Source: Sycobia sp. Sy_11 (taxonomy: Eukaryota; Arthropoda; Insecta; Hymenoptera; Epichrysomallidae). Taken from it: a DNA stretch of 64,000 nucleotides. The notes under the pieces were generated by a model. The model was not told where the DNA came from and made no database searches. It saw nothing but the letters and a program-made list of their open reading frames with translations. Each line of letters begins with the position of its first letter. Position 1 is the stretch's first letter. Location: positions 1,116,501 through 1,180,500 of the forward strand of contig JACCIC010000022.1 in assembly GCA_018907035.1 (NCBI GenBank). The letters run 5' to 3'. The position numbers were made by a program, and so were the translations under genes. Shown piece by piece: positions 31,848 to 43,290 of the stretch.

Positions 31848-32983
31848 TGTAACATGAGCACTTTGGTGTGGGCTAGTTCGTGCTCCGGCTCAACGCGCCT
31901 CGGCCCCGATCGCTCAGCACGCCATCGGGTTCTTTTCACCCCACCAAAGGCTATGTTCAATTCGTTTTAACTTGCATAAACGAATGGCTCCGGCTCAACC
32001 CGCCTCGGCCCCTAGTCACTCAACGCGCCACTAGGTTCGTTTGTGCAAGGAAATTTGTTTTAATTTTTACGGTGTGTACTGTACTTTGGCCCACGCTCAA
32101 CACGCCTAGGCCCTTGGTCGCTCAACCCGCCACCAAGTTTGTTCTAGTACACGCGAAGCCGCGAAAATCCAATTCTCACTCTCGCTCAACCCGCCAGAGT
32201 TTGAATTGAATTTTTATTAAATTTATTTACCATTTTTTTCTTTCGTTGCTGGATTTGCGAAACTGAAATAAGTTTAAATTTTGATAAATATTAAATAAGT
32301 TTATTTAACAAAAAAAGAAAATTAACAAAAATTTATAAACAAAAAAAAACTTAATAATAATGACAATAATAAAATAATTAATAATAAAAGGCTCTTAGTT
32401 ATCAGCCGTTTCTCTAACGCCCGCTTTGTCGCCATTATCCGCTGTAACAGAATAAACAAATTATATCATAAAATAAATTTATTTTATGATGCACATAATT
32501 TTAAATAATTTATTTCTAATTTAAAATTTACAAAGTTTTAATTATTATTTATTTCGTTTTTCGCGTCTCGCCCCGAGTGTGCGGAAACTTGTCGCCCGCT
32601 ATCGCGCCGACGACAGGTCCCCCTCTAAAAGCCAGTTTCGAGGTCCCTGGCACACTGAATTTTCGCAGTCAGTGCGGCTCTATTTGAGAATTAGGAGAGA
32701 GCGCTCGCTCTCCCCTTACCGCACTGTACCGCGCCGTAGTTTTGGGCAGCGCCGTCGCCGCTCGCGAGAATTCGCGAATTGATTCGCGAATTATCGCTCG
32801 CCGCTGCTCTTCGAGCCGCCTGCGGCCAGAGAGCGCTCGCTTATCCTCTCCGCTGCCGGCGCTTTATCCCCGCGCCGCGCCACGAAGCCTTCGGCGCTCC
32901 CCCTTCGCCGCGCCGCGCCGCTCACGACTTCGCGACTTATTACAAATATTAAAATTTCTGCGCGAGACTATTGTCTCGTCGCA
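31848..32983 (-). repeat. G1 5' LTR
   Basis: 1136 bp running on minus from TGCGACGAG (32983) to TGTTACA (31848). The part at 32540-32700 matches the G4 LTR (GGCGCGATAGCGGGCGACAAG type). Between 31855 and 32215 it carries an array of hairpin modules. Confidence 0.85.
31855..32215 (-). repeat. Hairpin-module array in G1 LTR
   Basis: Four modules contain seven copies of a 13-nt loop, on plus CGCTCAACCCGCC or close variants. Loop-flanking stems differ but pair: CCCGAT/ATCGGG (31905-31929), CCTAGT/ACTAGG (32011-32035), CTTGGT/ACCAAG (about 32113-32137), ACTCT/AGAGT (about 32177-32199). Modules 2 to 4 are enclosed by longer inverted repeats, for example CTTGCATAAACGAA with TTCGTTTGTGCAAG (13 of 14). 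Confidence 0.8.
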
Positions 32984-32994
32984 ATATATATATA

Positions 32995-33938
32995 GTAACG
33001 GTGCGCGTATCCGCCTCGAGCACGAGGACGGCGGGCACGGCCGTTCCAAATCTGTGCCCGGCTGGGCTTAGCCCCGAATGATTCCGACGAGGGAGAGGGG
33101 CGTTTCGCGAAGGGCGAAATATCGCGTTCAGGATTGTGCGTGAGGTAGGGCGGCTAATGGAGCATACTCGAAATAATAAAATAAAAATAAGTAAAATTCA
33201 AATCGGCTTTAACAGCGCAGCGTTAATAATATGATACAGCGCCTATATGCGAGGCGTGCGTGACGCAGGCCGAGGGTCGCCGAGGCGACGACGCGCGAGG
33301 AGTTCGGGAAGAGAGAGAGAGAGAGAGAAAAGGGGCTGCGACTTACAGCGAGTCGGAGCTCGTTGGTCCCGCAGCGCGTCCTCGTCCGGCAGCAGCGTCT
33401 TTCTCCGACGGGAGCGGCGGTGACGTCGGCGTCCAGAAACCCCGGGATGGGGCGGTTATTCCGCGGAGACGGGGTCGGACGATATTTCGTCCGCTCGAAC
33501 TCGTCCTCGGCGCGTGTGCACTGCACACACCCACAATACCGTTGCACAACACGCGCGTCCGATCGGGTACCCTCCCCGAAGACGAGGTAAGTGGCGAGGG
33601 GAAACACTTGGAGCACAAGGCGTGTTTCCGTACGCGATCGAACACAACACAGTAGCAGCAAAAAAAGAAAACAACGTGCGTGGAAGGCCGGTTACGACGC
33701 GTGTTTTTAGCTCGCGGCTTTCTCTCTGTCTGATTCTTCGCGCGCGTGGCCGTCTCTCCCCACTCCCCGCTCTCTCTCTCTCTCTCACTTACCTCTCCGC
33801 CAGTGTAGTTGTGCGTCGGCCTGTAACAGATAAACATCTATACATGCAAATATACAAATACATATTTACAGGCTACGGCTAGAGAGAGCAACGGGACGGG
33901 GAAAGCAAGCGCACGCAGTGTTTGCGTTCCCCGTCACA
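32995..33938 (-). repeat. G2 3' LTR
   Basis: About 944 bp, nearly identical to 42337-43293. The terminal CA on the minus strand is lost in the flanking TA repeat. A purine tract with GGAGGGGGGGCG (33939-33951 on minus) precedes the TGTGACGGGG start. Long open frames on both strands here reflect GC richness and are not genes. Confidence 0.9.
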
Positions 33939-34093
33939 CGCCCCCCTCCAGATGCTGGTAGCCGAAGCGTGACAGCTCGACCCAACATCTCTCTCTCGGA
34001 TCGACCATCGTGTCAGGATGAGGAACTGGGGTGTCTGCGGTCTACCGCTGGGGATCACCGGAATGAGGAAGGATGGGTAAAGAACTCCCTTCC

Positions 34094-34727
34094 CTAGACG
34101 CAGTTATTTTTGGAGGTGTTGCTGCGGCAGGCTTCGAGGGCCTGCGCTGCTTCGACTACCGAGGGACGCGTCCTTCCGACGGTATTGGGGTTGGACGGCA
34201 GTGTGGCCTGCATTAGCGCGCTCCGCAGCCGGTGCATTTCCAGGCGGCAGGCGGCCTGGAAGTCCTCCACTGTCCGGCGTGCGGCGCGCTCGCGCGTCCA
34301 CTTCCTCCCAGCGGTGGAGTAGGGCGTTGGCTTTACGCCGGTGGTCCGCCCAGGCGAGGTAGTCCACCTCGCCGAACTCCAAATACTCTCGTTGTCCGGG
34401 CGTCGCCCTCTGAAGGAAGGTTTGGAGCTGTTGGAGGGCACTGGCCTCCTCGGCCTCCAACTCCTGGCGCCGGAAGTACACGCGGTCCAGCCGCTGGTAT
34501 AGGGCCTGGATGCTGTCGGGCCGGATGCTCCCTGGCTTGGGCGTCGAGGATGGCTCGGCGGTCTTCGGCCATCTGTCCTCCTCGATCGCGGCGTACTCGA
34601 GGCCCACGAGCCCTGGACTCGGTCGGGGGGCCGGGGGACCCATCTCCTGGACTCCCATACGTTGGAAGGCGGCCTCTAATAGTGAGCCGAGTATCTCGGC
34701 GGCCACCTTGCTCGGGGAGAACGCCAT
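34094..34727 (-). pseudogene. G2 third ORF in env position, one frameshift
   Basis: Starts at the minus-strand ATG 34727-34725 (MAFSPSKVAAEILGSLLEAA). A Glu/Ala/Gln-rich helical segment (YFRRQELEAEEASALQQLQT) looks like a coiled coil. A frameshift near 34290 moves the apparent coding sequence to the frame ending RSNTSKNNCV at 34094; the combined length would be about 211 residues. There is no signal peptide or membrane segment, so an envelope role is unlikely. It does not resemble the G1 third ORF in sequence. Function unknown. The 34728-35183 gap upstream holds no supported gene. Confidence 0.5.
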
Positions 34728-35183
34728 TCTCTGTCCCTAAGGAGAAGATGGAAAAGTTGACGTTATCTGACGGCCCCCTGGGCGCAACCTGGGCCGGGAG
34801 GAGTCCTCGACGAGGGGTCTCAACAGGGTGGTGGAAACCGAGGGACGGGCCGGATTCGTCGGTATCCCGTGGGCGAGTTCGGGAGTTAATCGGCCCATTG
34901 GCGGGCGCGGGCTTGGGCCCGAGTGTGGCGGGGGGATTGGTCCCGCGGCGGGGTTGAGCGTCCGCTCTTGCTGGGGCGACCTACTTTTCGCCTCACCAGG
35001 CACGCGTCGTTATGACAGGCGGCTTCGCTGTTATTGGGCTCCGCAGGGGCTCGCTCTTGGATTCTTTGACGGGTTACGATTCGCATCCTACGCGGTCTCC
35101 ATAATCTACGCGGTGCGATATCGGTGTTAGATCGCGTGGCATTGCCCGCGGGGGTATCGTTTCGCACGCTCGTATCGGAATTA

Positions 35184-38100
35184 CAATGAGGCGCGTCGTC
35201 GGGGTACGCTCACCAATGGTGTTACAATACGGATTCGCTCGCTCGCCTCGACATTACAATTCGACGCATCGCAGTCACGCTCTTCGCCCGAAGGCTCTTC
35301 CGTGTCGGAACTGCTATCATCTTCGGGGTCGTGATCTCGATGGTAGGGCTTCAGGTCCGTGACGTGATGCTTACCAGCATCTCTTCCCGTAGAGTCAATT
35401 AGTCGATAAACATTCGTGCCGAGTTTCTCTATGATGGTAAAGGGCCCGTCGAATTTCGGGGCCAGCTTGGCTCTGACGCCCTGTATGCCTGACGAGAGGA
35501 TGCGATTACGCCACCATACGCGATCGCCACTCGCCTAATGCACGTCGCGACGCCTCGCATTATAATAGCGAGCTTGCTTTGCCTGCGCTTTCTGCGAGTT
35601 TTCCGCTGCCTTTAGATGGAGATCAGATAATTTCTCCATGCGCTCTTTCCAATGTTGTAGAGCAGCCTCTTCTTGCGCAATCTGTGCGCGCTGCTCCTCC
35701 TGGCGACGATGCGTGCCAGGGGCGGAGGGGTGACGACCCGTGTTAAGGAAGGCCGGACTTACGCCAATGGAGTCTTGTACGGATGTATTGTACGTGAACA
35801 TCAGCTCGGCGATATGCGCATCCCAAGTACTGTGAGACTCATCAATGAAGGCGATTATCGCGGTCTTCAGAGTCCTATTGACCCTCTCTACCGGATTGGC
35901 TTGAGCGTGATAAGGAGGTATCGTGGAATGCTCCACCCCACGCTCCACAAGGAATTTCTCAATGATTTTATTACGAAATTCGGTGCCATTGTTCGATAGG
36001 AATACTTCGGGCGTACCAAAGCGTAAAAATACGCGACCTTTCAACTCGCGGCGAATCGTTTGCGCATTCGCCTTTCGGATGGGGATACACTCTACCCAGC
36101 GAGTGAATAGATCCATGAAGACGAGCAAATACTCGTATCCCCGGGTAGATCGTGGAAATGGACCCATCACATCTCAACTACTATTTCCCAAGGGCGGATG
36201 ACCGTTCGATGGCCCATCAGGCCAGCTGGTGCAGCCTGCTGTACCTTATATTGTTGGCACACGGTGCAGTCACGGACAAATTGTGTCACATCTTTGTGCA
36301 TTGATGACCAATAGTATGATCGTGCAATACGGTCATACGTTTTATGGCGTCCGAAATGACCAGCTGTGGGCTCCTCATGACATTCATAAAGAACGGTACG
36401 ACGATCTTCTTTAGGCACGACTAACTTCCACGCATCCTGGTTATCTACTAAATCTTCGACGGCAGGATCGGGACGGTAGTAGTATAGTCGCTGCCCAACG
36501 ACTTTCCACCAGGGGAGGTCGGTCGGATTGCTCACCACTTTCTTACGAAGGCGCAAATACCAGGGATCTTGCACATCGTTGACGCCGAGGGTGGCGACTT
36601 CGCAGGTCGGCTCGTCTTCGTACAAACGAGAGAGGGCGTCTGGTACGCAATTCAAGGTACCTTTCCGATGGATGACTTCGTAGTCATATCCCTGCAATTC
36701 CAAGGCCCAACGGGCGAGTCTGCCCGTGGGGTTGCGCAATGAGTGCAGACAACGAAGGCTGCTGTGGTCGGTTATCACCTGGAAGTGATAGCCCTCGACG
36801 TACGGGCGCAATTTACGCACAGCCCATAGCACGGCGAGGCACTCACGTTCGGTGACCGAATAATTACGCTCAGCCGCAGTCATCGTGCGACTAGCGTAGG
36901 AGAGCACGCGCTCCACGCCATCAACTGCTTGCGTGAGCACGGCGCCTAGTCCCGAGTAGCTGGCGTCCGTTTGGATGACGAACGTTTCTCCAAACGACGG
37001 TCGAGAAAGGACGGGTGCAGATGCGACGAGCGCCCGGATTTGTTCGAAGGCTTGCTGTTGCTCTTCTCCCCAATGGTACTTGATGTTCTTCTTGGTTAAT
37101 CGGGTGAGAGGCTCAGCCAGCGTTGCGAAGTTCTCTAGGAACTTGCGATACCAGGCCGCAAGGCCTAAAAATCTACGGAGCTGCTTCAGGTTCTTTGGTG
37201 CGGCATAAGTCAAGATTGGTGCAATCTTATCCGGATCGGGTCGAAAACCGTCACGATCCACGAGGACGCCGAGGAACCGTATCTCTGCGAGTCCGAATTT
37301 ACTCTTCTGCCGATTGATGGTCAAGCCGGCATCGGAAATCCGTCGCAGGATATGTTCGAGCCACCTGAGGTGTTCGTCAAAGCTCTCCGTAGCGATGATC
37401 ACATCATCGAGGTAGGCGAAGGCTACCGGCTCCATTTCAGGGCCGATCAGCTTGTCGCTTAACTGCTGAAAGGTGGCAGGGCCACCGGCGACACCATATG
37501 GCATACGGGTCCATTCGAATAACCCCATGCTCGGAACCATGAAGGCAGAGAGGTGTCACGATTCCTCACAAAGAGGGACCTGATGGTAGGCGCTGCTGAG
37601 ATCCAGTGTGGAGATGTATCGCGCATTTCTCAGTTTCCGTAAGATTACGTCCATGTATGGAAGCGGGTACGCGCTGACCTTGGACACGGAATTCAATTTG
37701 CGATAGTCCACACAGAATCGATAGCTCCCATCGCTCTTGCGAACCATCACGACGGGGCTAGACCATTCGCTGGTTGGTCTGCGAATTACGCCCTGATCAA
37801 GCATCTTGCGAACTTGCGCATGCATTTCCAGCTCTATCATCTAAGAGACCGGATAATAACGCTGCTTAATCGGCTTAGCATCGCCGACATCGATCACGTG
37901 GTCGGTCAGATGCGTGCAGCCCAGAGGCTGATCAGCCGGAGGCAGCATCCGGTCGAGGAGTTCCTCGAGAGCTCGACGTTGACTATCGTCAATATCGGCC
38001 AAGCCTATAGAGACAAGCGAATACGCCGAGGTAACTGAGACTGTGCAGAGTTGTAATGGAACGAAATCCGCAGCACCCTCGATCGACATGGTGTTGTCGC

Positions 38101-38480
38101 GCGGATGGATGACCGCATTGAAGGCGCGGTAGAAGTCTGCACCGAGCAGACAGTCATTTTCCAAGTCTGGAATTATGATGACGTCTAGCTCCATTTCTAC
38201 ATCTGCTATGGCAAACGGAAGGGCCACCTGGCCTACTATCGGCTCAATTCTTCCCGTGGCGAGTCGAGCGCCAGATCCAGGAAAGGGTCGAACTAGACGA
38301 CCGAGGGCAGATGCAATCTGCAGGCCGATTGCTCCGAGAGCTGTACGAGCAGCCCCTGCATCAAGCAGTGCATGAATGCAAAACTCGCCTATGCCTACCC
38401 GTACCCACCATCGTGAATACCGATCGGGGTCGACACTTGTGGCTGAGTCAGCGGAGTCACGGTCGTGATGCTCCTCCTTT
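35184..38480 (-). pseudogene. G2 pol: protease, RT, RNase H, integrase, broken
   Basis: From about 38480 the frame runs through a protease with LLDAGAARTAL (DAG where DTG or DSG is usual) and LLGADF. RT follows, with SEWSSPVVMVRK, FCVDYRKLN and an intact YLDD in FAYLDDVIIATES. RNase H has IQTDAS and TDHSSLR; the integrase zinc finger has HEEPTAGH and CTVCQQY. In-frame stops lie at 37841-37843, 37556-37558 and 35535-35537, and a frameshift at about 36170-36180 separates the zinc finger from the integrase core. In the core the second catalytic position reads LSNNGTEF, Asn for Asp. The C-terminal domain continues to about 35184. It is clearly non-functional. Confidence 0.9.
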
Positions 38481-38577
38481 ACAGACAGGAGGGGGAAATC
38501 ATCATTACCCTATGTCCTCGCAGCTGCATGCTGATCTTCAGAGGTCTCACGGAGCGTAGGGGCGAGTTGGACCTCAA

Positions 38578-39885
38578 TTACTCGACCTGTTTCGCATTTC
38601 CCGAACACTGGGGAGAGCTGCGCAAGGTGTGGCCAGGCCAACTACAGCCCCAGCACAAGAACCGCGGATCAGGACCTGCTGTCCGACCTTTGTTCTTGTC
38701 ACTGAGGGGCTCGCGCACCAGCTTTCTTTTGAAGGAGGGCTTCCTCTCCGACTTAGGTGAGGTCGACGCTCTGGTCTTTCCTGTACGCGGTGACCTCGGG
38801 CGTGAGTCGCGACTGCTCCTCTTCGGGATAAGGGCTGCGACGCCTGGCGCCTCTAAATCAGGTGAGATGGCTTTAAAGCCAGCCTCTTGCAAAACTTCAC
38901 GCACCAGAGCTTTGAAGTTGGGCGGCTTCACGTCCACGGCCGCGATCATTGGTTTCGGGCGCGTTCGAGACGTGTCTGCCGCATGGAAGGCCACTTCGGG
39001 CATTCTGCAGTCCTCGGGTGACGGCGGTGGCTTATAATTTCGCTCCGCATCGAGGACGCATTCGGCCTCTCGAGCAAGCTCGATTAGCCGATTGACGCTT
39101 GTACTCTTCTCCCGCGGAACTAACTTCTGTATCTCCGGGAGTAGATTACGGTAGATCAGAGCGAGTTGTTTGTCGTCCGACCATGGTTCTTCGAACCGAT
39201 TGAGAATCGTTAATAAACAAAACACGTAGTCACGTGTTGGCTCGCGCTTCGCCTGCGTACGCCGCTGCGCTTCGCTGATTAGCTCAGCTTGGAAGCGTCG
39301 ATCGACGCCGTAGCAGCTCCGGGCTGCGTGGCAGAACTCTTGCCACGTGGTCCAGTCCTTCTGGGATAGACGGTACCAATGCAGGGTGACACCGTCGAGG
39401 AGCTCTGTCATGGCATTGAGCATGTCCTCGTCCCTGAGCGGTGTCAACCTGCGACATTCCGCGATCCTCTACAGAAATTCTTCTACACTTTTCCCCTTGG
39501 CACCATTGAATCTAATTTTCCATTGGCGCACGGTCTTACCAATATCCGTGCGCTGAGCCAAGGTGCTTGACAGCGTTGATCGCGTTATATTCGCGGGCGA
39601 GCTCATCACATCTCGATCCATGTGATGCCCCCCCCTTCCAGGCCCTTGGTACCGAGGGTGGCAAAACGTAGGCTCGTTGGTCGACCCTACAAACCTATTA
39701 CTGTTGAGGTTTTTGTCACTTTCCAAGTATTGCAGATCGTACGTGTCTTGGAAAGTGACACGGTCGCATCGCGCCGATTTCTGCAGCTGTTTCTGAATGC
39801 TAGCTAGCGTAGCGTGCATCTCACATTGTCTCTGCTGCAAATCTTGGACAGTGCAGTTTTGGTGTTGCATCCAAGTTTGCAGCAT
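38578..39885 (-). pseudogene. G2 Gag, one in-frame stop
   Basis: Frame from 39885 downward, broken only by a TAG at 39469-39471, then open to 38578. The N-terminal 100 residues are Gln-rich and helical (QDLQQRQCEMHATLASIQK). The capsid-like part follows (WYRLSQKDWTTWQEFCHAAR, LIYRNLLPEIQ). A basic Ser/Arg/Lys-rich segment precedes a zinc-knuckle-like CWGCSWPGHTLRSSPQC. The pol frame is different, so Gag-Pol frameshifting is expected. The long leader between gag and the primer-binding site (39886-42336) is non-coding apart from the mariner insert and is A/T homopolymer-rich at 39930-40150. Confidence 0.8.
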
Positions 39886-40947
39886 ATTTTGCTTGGCTCA
39901 GGCTATGTAATCTTTATTTTATTAATGTAATTTTTATTTTTCAGTTTTCAAAAAAAAACAATTTTTTTACCTTTTTAGTTTTCAAAAAGAAAAAAAAAAT
40001 ATTTCAATTTTTAGTTTTCAAAAAAAAAAAAAAAAAAAAATTTCCAAAAAATTTTTAAATATTTTCCGATTTTTCAAAAAAAAATTTATTTTGCACCTTT
40101 AAAAAAAAAACAAATTTTGTTTTTGTATTTTTGAAAGAAGGGGAAAAGGAAAAAAAATTATACTGCAAAATTATTAAAGATATTACAATATCAAAATGAA
40201 GATCAGAAAGCGAAAAGCATAAAGGGAACAATCAATTTTGATCAAATTAAATTGAGAGCAAAGAAAAATATGCGTTAGTCGCATGTACACTCTATGTATA
40301 GCGTAGAGTCGCGGTGGTGTGTGTATGTGAATATACACAGATCGCTGACTTCGCTATTTATAGTCGACTATGTGTAAAGAAGAGAAATTTTAATTATATT
40401 TAATTTACACTAAATGTTCCTTATGCCTGTAACGGCGAAAATTTATTATTATATTATAATGGCGAGTGTGAATCTATTTATATCAGTTATATTTTCATAT
40501 TACGCTATCTTAAAAATTAATTATTGATTAATTTTAGTTTAGCTTAGATGAAATTAACATATTTAATTTAAGTTAAATTTTAAAGTTACATCCAATTAAT
40601 ATATATATCAGTATTATATAAATTAATGTATATGTGTGTATTTAACTTAAAATTAGTTTTGCTTGAAAAACTGCACAAATATTATATTACCGTATTCGGC
40701 ATTATGTTTCATTTGTGCTGCTTTTCAGCCGCTTTCGCCGAATTGCCGTTGGCCTTGGCCGACTTCGAGAGTGTTTACGTCTACGAACTCGCAACGTAAA
40801 CACTCGCGATGTGCTGTGCGTTCGCACTTTGTAATATTTCAATTTTCGATATAATAAAATTATTAAATTATTTCCGCGCATCCGCGTCACTTGCGAATAT
40901 TCGCCGGGGCACTATAATACAATATATTATTACATATATATAAAATA

Positions 40948-42233
40948 TTAGGAGTGTGAATAAGTCTTTCCCGTTTTTTGTAAGAGATGGCGCCACCAAT
41001 ACTGTGCGAGTATTCAATGGTTACATATGTCATAATCAAAGCTTATTCATATGTCAACAATTCCATACTAACACATTAGTTAAAATTTTTTCGCATCATA
41101 AATTTTTGATATCGTGAAAATGTCGAAATTTGAGCCGAGTCGACGTCATTTGCGGGAAGTTTCACTTTATTGGTTCAATTTGAAGAAATCTGCTGCCGAG
41201 ACGCATCGATTGCTTCAGGAGGCTTATGGAGAAGGTTGTGTCGACGATTCAAGTGTTGGCGGATGGTTTCGACGCTTCAAAAGCGGTGATTTCGACGTGG
41301 AAGACAAGGAGCGTTCCGGGCGGCCGCAAATCTTTGAAGATCGAGAATTGGCGACTTTGCTTGATGAAGATTCTTGTCAAACGCAAGAAGAACTTGCTGA
41401 AGCATTGGGAGTTGACCGAACAACCATTTCCAAGCGTTTGAAAGCCATGGGAATGATCCAAAAGCAAGGAAATTGGGTGCCGTACGAACTGAAGCTGAGA
41501 GACGTCGAACGGCGTTTTTTCACTTGCGAACAGCTGCTTCAGCGACATAAAAGAAAGGGTTTTCTGCATCTTATCGTGACTGGCGATGAAAAGTGGATAC
41601 GTTATGATAATCCGAAGCGAAGAAAATCATGGGGACTACCCGGCCATGCATCATCATCGACGGCCAAGCCAAATATTCATGGCGCCAAGCTCATGCTCTG
41701 TATATGGTGTGACCAGCTAGGTGTGGTTTACTATGAGCTTCTGAAACCGAATGAAAGGATCACAGGCGAGGTCTATCGACGACAATTGATGCGTTTGAGC
41801 CGCGCACTGCGAGAAAAACGGCCACAATACTCCGACAGGCACGACAAAGTTATTTTGCAACATGACAATGCTCGCCCACATGTTGCACCGCCGGTGAAAA
41901 CATACTTAGAAACACTCAAATGCGAAGTCCTACCCCACCCGCCGTATAGTCCAGACGTTGCTCCGTCTGATTACCATCTCTTCAGATCGATGACGCATGG
42001 CCTGGCTGACCAGCACTTCCATTCCTACGAGGAAGCCAAAAAATGTGTGGATGACTGGATAGAGGCCAAACCGGTCGAATTTTTTCGCAACGGGATTCGT
42101 ATGTTGCCAGAAAGATGGGAAAAAGTTGTAGCTAGCGATGGCCAATACTTTCAATAATTCATTTGTAACCATTTTTTCACAATAAAGGCTCAAAATTTGA
42201 AAAAAAACGGAAAAGACTTATTCACATACCTGA
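40948..42233 (+). mobile_element. Complete mariner transposon, intact (M1)
   Basis: 1286 bp with terminal inverted repeats (both ends contain GTGAATAAGTCTTT within the first 25 bp) and TA on both sides (40946-40947 and 42234-42235). This is the length of typical mariners, and it holds one open transposase gene. It lies in the leader region of G2 in the opposite orientation, so it inserted after G2. Confidence 0.95.
41120..42157 (+). CDS. Mariner transposase, full length
   Basis: 345 codons from the ATG at 41120 (MSKFEPSRRHLREV) to TAA at 42155-42157. The transposase cuts and pastes the element at TA sites in the nucleus. The N-terminal half has two helix-turn-helix domains (residues about 1-110; QEELAEALGVDRTTISKRLK is the second), followed by WVPYEL, a variant of the mariner WVPHEL linker. 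The catalytic D,D34D residues are in TGDEKW, QHDNARPH and PSDYHLF. All three are present with correct spacing, and no stop or frameshift is seen. The protein is therefore potentially active; activity is not shown. Confidence 0.95.
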   Translation: MSKFEPSRRHLREVSLYWFNLKKSAAETHRLLQEAYGEGCVDDSSVGGWFRRFKSGDFDVEDKERSGRPQIFEDRELATLLDEDSCQTQEELAEALGVDRTTISKRLKAMGMIQKQGNWVPYELKLRDVERRFFTCEQLLQRHKRKGFLHLIVTGDEKWIRYDNPKRRKSWGLPGHASSSTAKPNIHGAKLMLCIWCDQLGVVYYELLKPNERITGEVYRRQLMRLSRALREKRPQYSDRHDKVILQHDNARPHVAPPVKTYLETLKCEVLPHPPYSPDVAPSDYHLFRSMTHGLADQHFHSYEEAKKCVDDWIEAKPVEFFRNGIRMLPERWEKVVASDGQYFQ

Positions 42234-42318
42234 TATATATATGCAATAAGACATATAATAAAATATATAACAGCATATATAATCAAATATGCCTAAATGT
42301 ATATTAAGTGCGATCCCG

Positions 42319-42336
42319 AGATCGCGTTCGGCGCCA
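42319..42336 (-). promoter_or_regulatory. G2 primer-binding site
   Basis: The minus strand reads TGGCGCCGAACGCGATCT immediately after the LTR end. It starts with the TGG expected from tRNA CCA; the donor tRNA was not identified. Confidence 0.65.
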
Positions 42337-42649
42337 TGTAACGGTGCGCGTGTCCGCCTCGAGCACGAGGACGGCGGGCTCGGCCGTTCCAAATCTGTGC
42401 CCAGCTGGGCTTAGCCCCGAATGATTCCGGCGAGGGAGAGGGGCGGTTCGCGAAGGGCGAAATATCGCGTTCAGGATTGCGCGTGAGGTAGGGCGGCTAA
42501 TGGAGTACACTCGAAATAATAAAATAAAAATAAGTAAAATTCAAATCGGCTTTAATAGCGCAGCGTTAATAATATGGTACAGCGCCTATATGCGAGGCGT
42601 GCGGGACGCAGGCCGAGGGTCGCCGAGGCGACGATGCGCGAGAAGTTCG

Positions 42650-42691
<42 letters not shown>

Positions 42692-43290
42692 CGGCTGCCA
42701 CTTACAGCGAGTCGGAGCTCGTTGGTCCCGCAGCGCGTCCTCGTCCGGCAGCAGCGCCTTTCTCCGCCGGGAGCGGCGGTGACGTCGGCGTCCATAAACC
42801 CCGGGATGGGGCGGTTATTCCGCGGAGACGGGGTCGGACGACAGTTCGTCCGCTCGAACTCGTCCTCGGCGCGTGTGCACTGCACACACCCACAATACCG
42901 TGGCACAACACGCGCGTCCGATCGGGTACCCTCCCCGAAGACGAGATACGTGGCGAGGGGAAACACTTGGAGCACAAGGCGTGTTCCCATACGCGATCGA
43001 ACACGACACAGTAGCAGCAAAAAAAGAAAACAACGTGCGTGGAAGGCCGGTTACGACGCGTGTTTTTAGCTCGCGGCTTTCTCTCTGTCTGATTCTTCGC
43101 GCGCGTGGCCGTCTCTCCCCACTCCCCGCTCTCTCTCTCACTTACCCCTCCGCCGGTGTAGTTGTGCGTCGGCCTGTAACAGATAAACATCTATACATGC
43201 AAATATACAAATACATATTTACAGGCTACGGCTAGAGAGAGAGCAACGGGACGGGGAAAGCAAGCGCACGCAGTGTTTGCGTTCCCCGTC

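Larger units (their letters stand above)
26176..32983 (-). mobile_element. Ty3/gypsy LTR retrotransposon G1
   Basis: Element in minus orientation: 5' LTR 31848-32983, primer-binding site 31831-31847, gag 30612-31675, protease 30028-30744, RT/RNase H/integrase 27588-30023, an extra 3' frame 26412-26957, a polypurine tract and a truncated 3' LTR 26176-26291. The gag-pro-RT-RH-IN order is that of Ty3/gypsy. It is immobile: the 3' LTR is missing about 1 kb and gag/pro/pol carry frame breaks. A more decayed relative is G4 (52445-55108). TA repeats touch both ends. Confidence 0.9.

Noticed and set aside
33209..33882. Many overlapping long open frames on both strands in the G2 LTRs (also 42586-43235)
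   Set aside because: They mirror each other in the two LTRs, overlap in several frames, and follow from GC-rich, stop-poor LTR sequence. No motif is conserved.
34232..34957. 241-codon plus-strand frame
   Set aside because: It is antisense to the G2 third ORF and shows GC-driven openness without any recognisable motif.
27588..39885. APOBEC-like G-to-A hypermutation of G1 and G2
   Set aside because: Two Asp-to-Asn active-site changes fit G-to-A, but there are too few sites to judge, other breaks are indels, and insects are not known to have APOBEC3-type enzymes.
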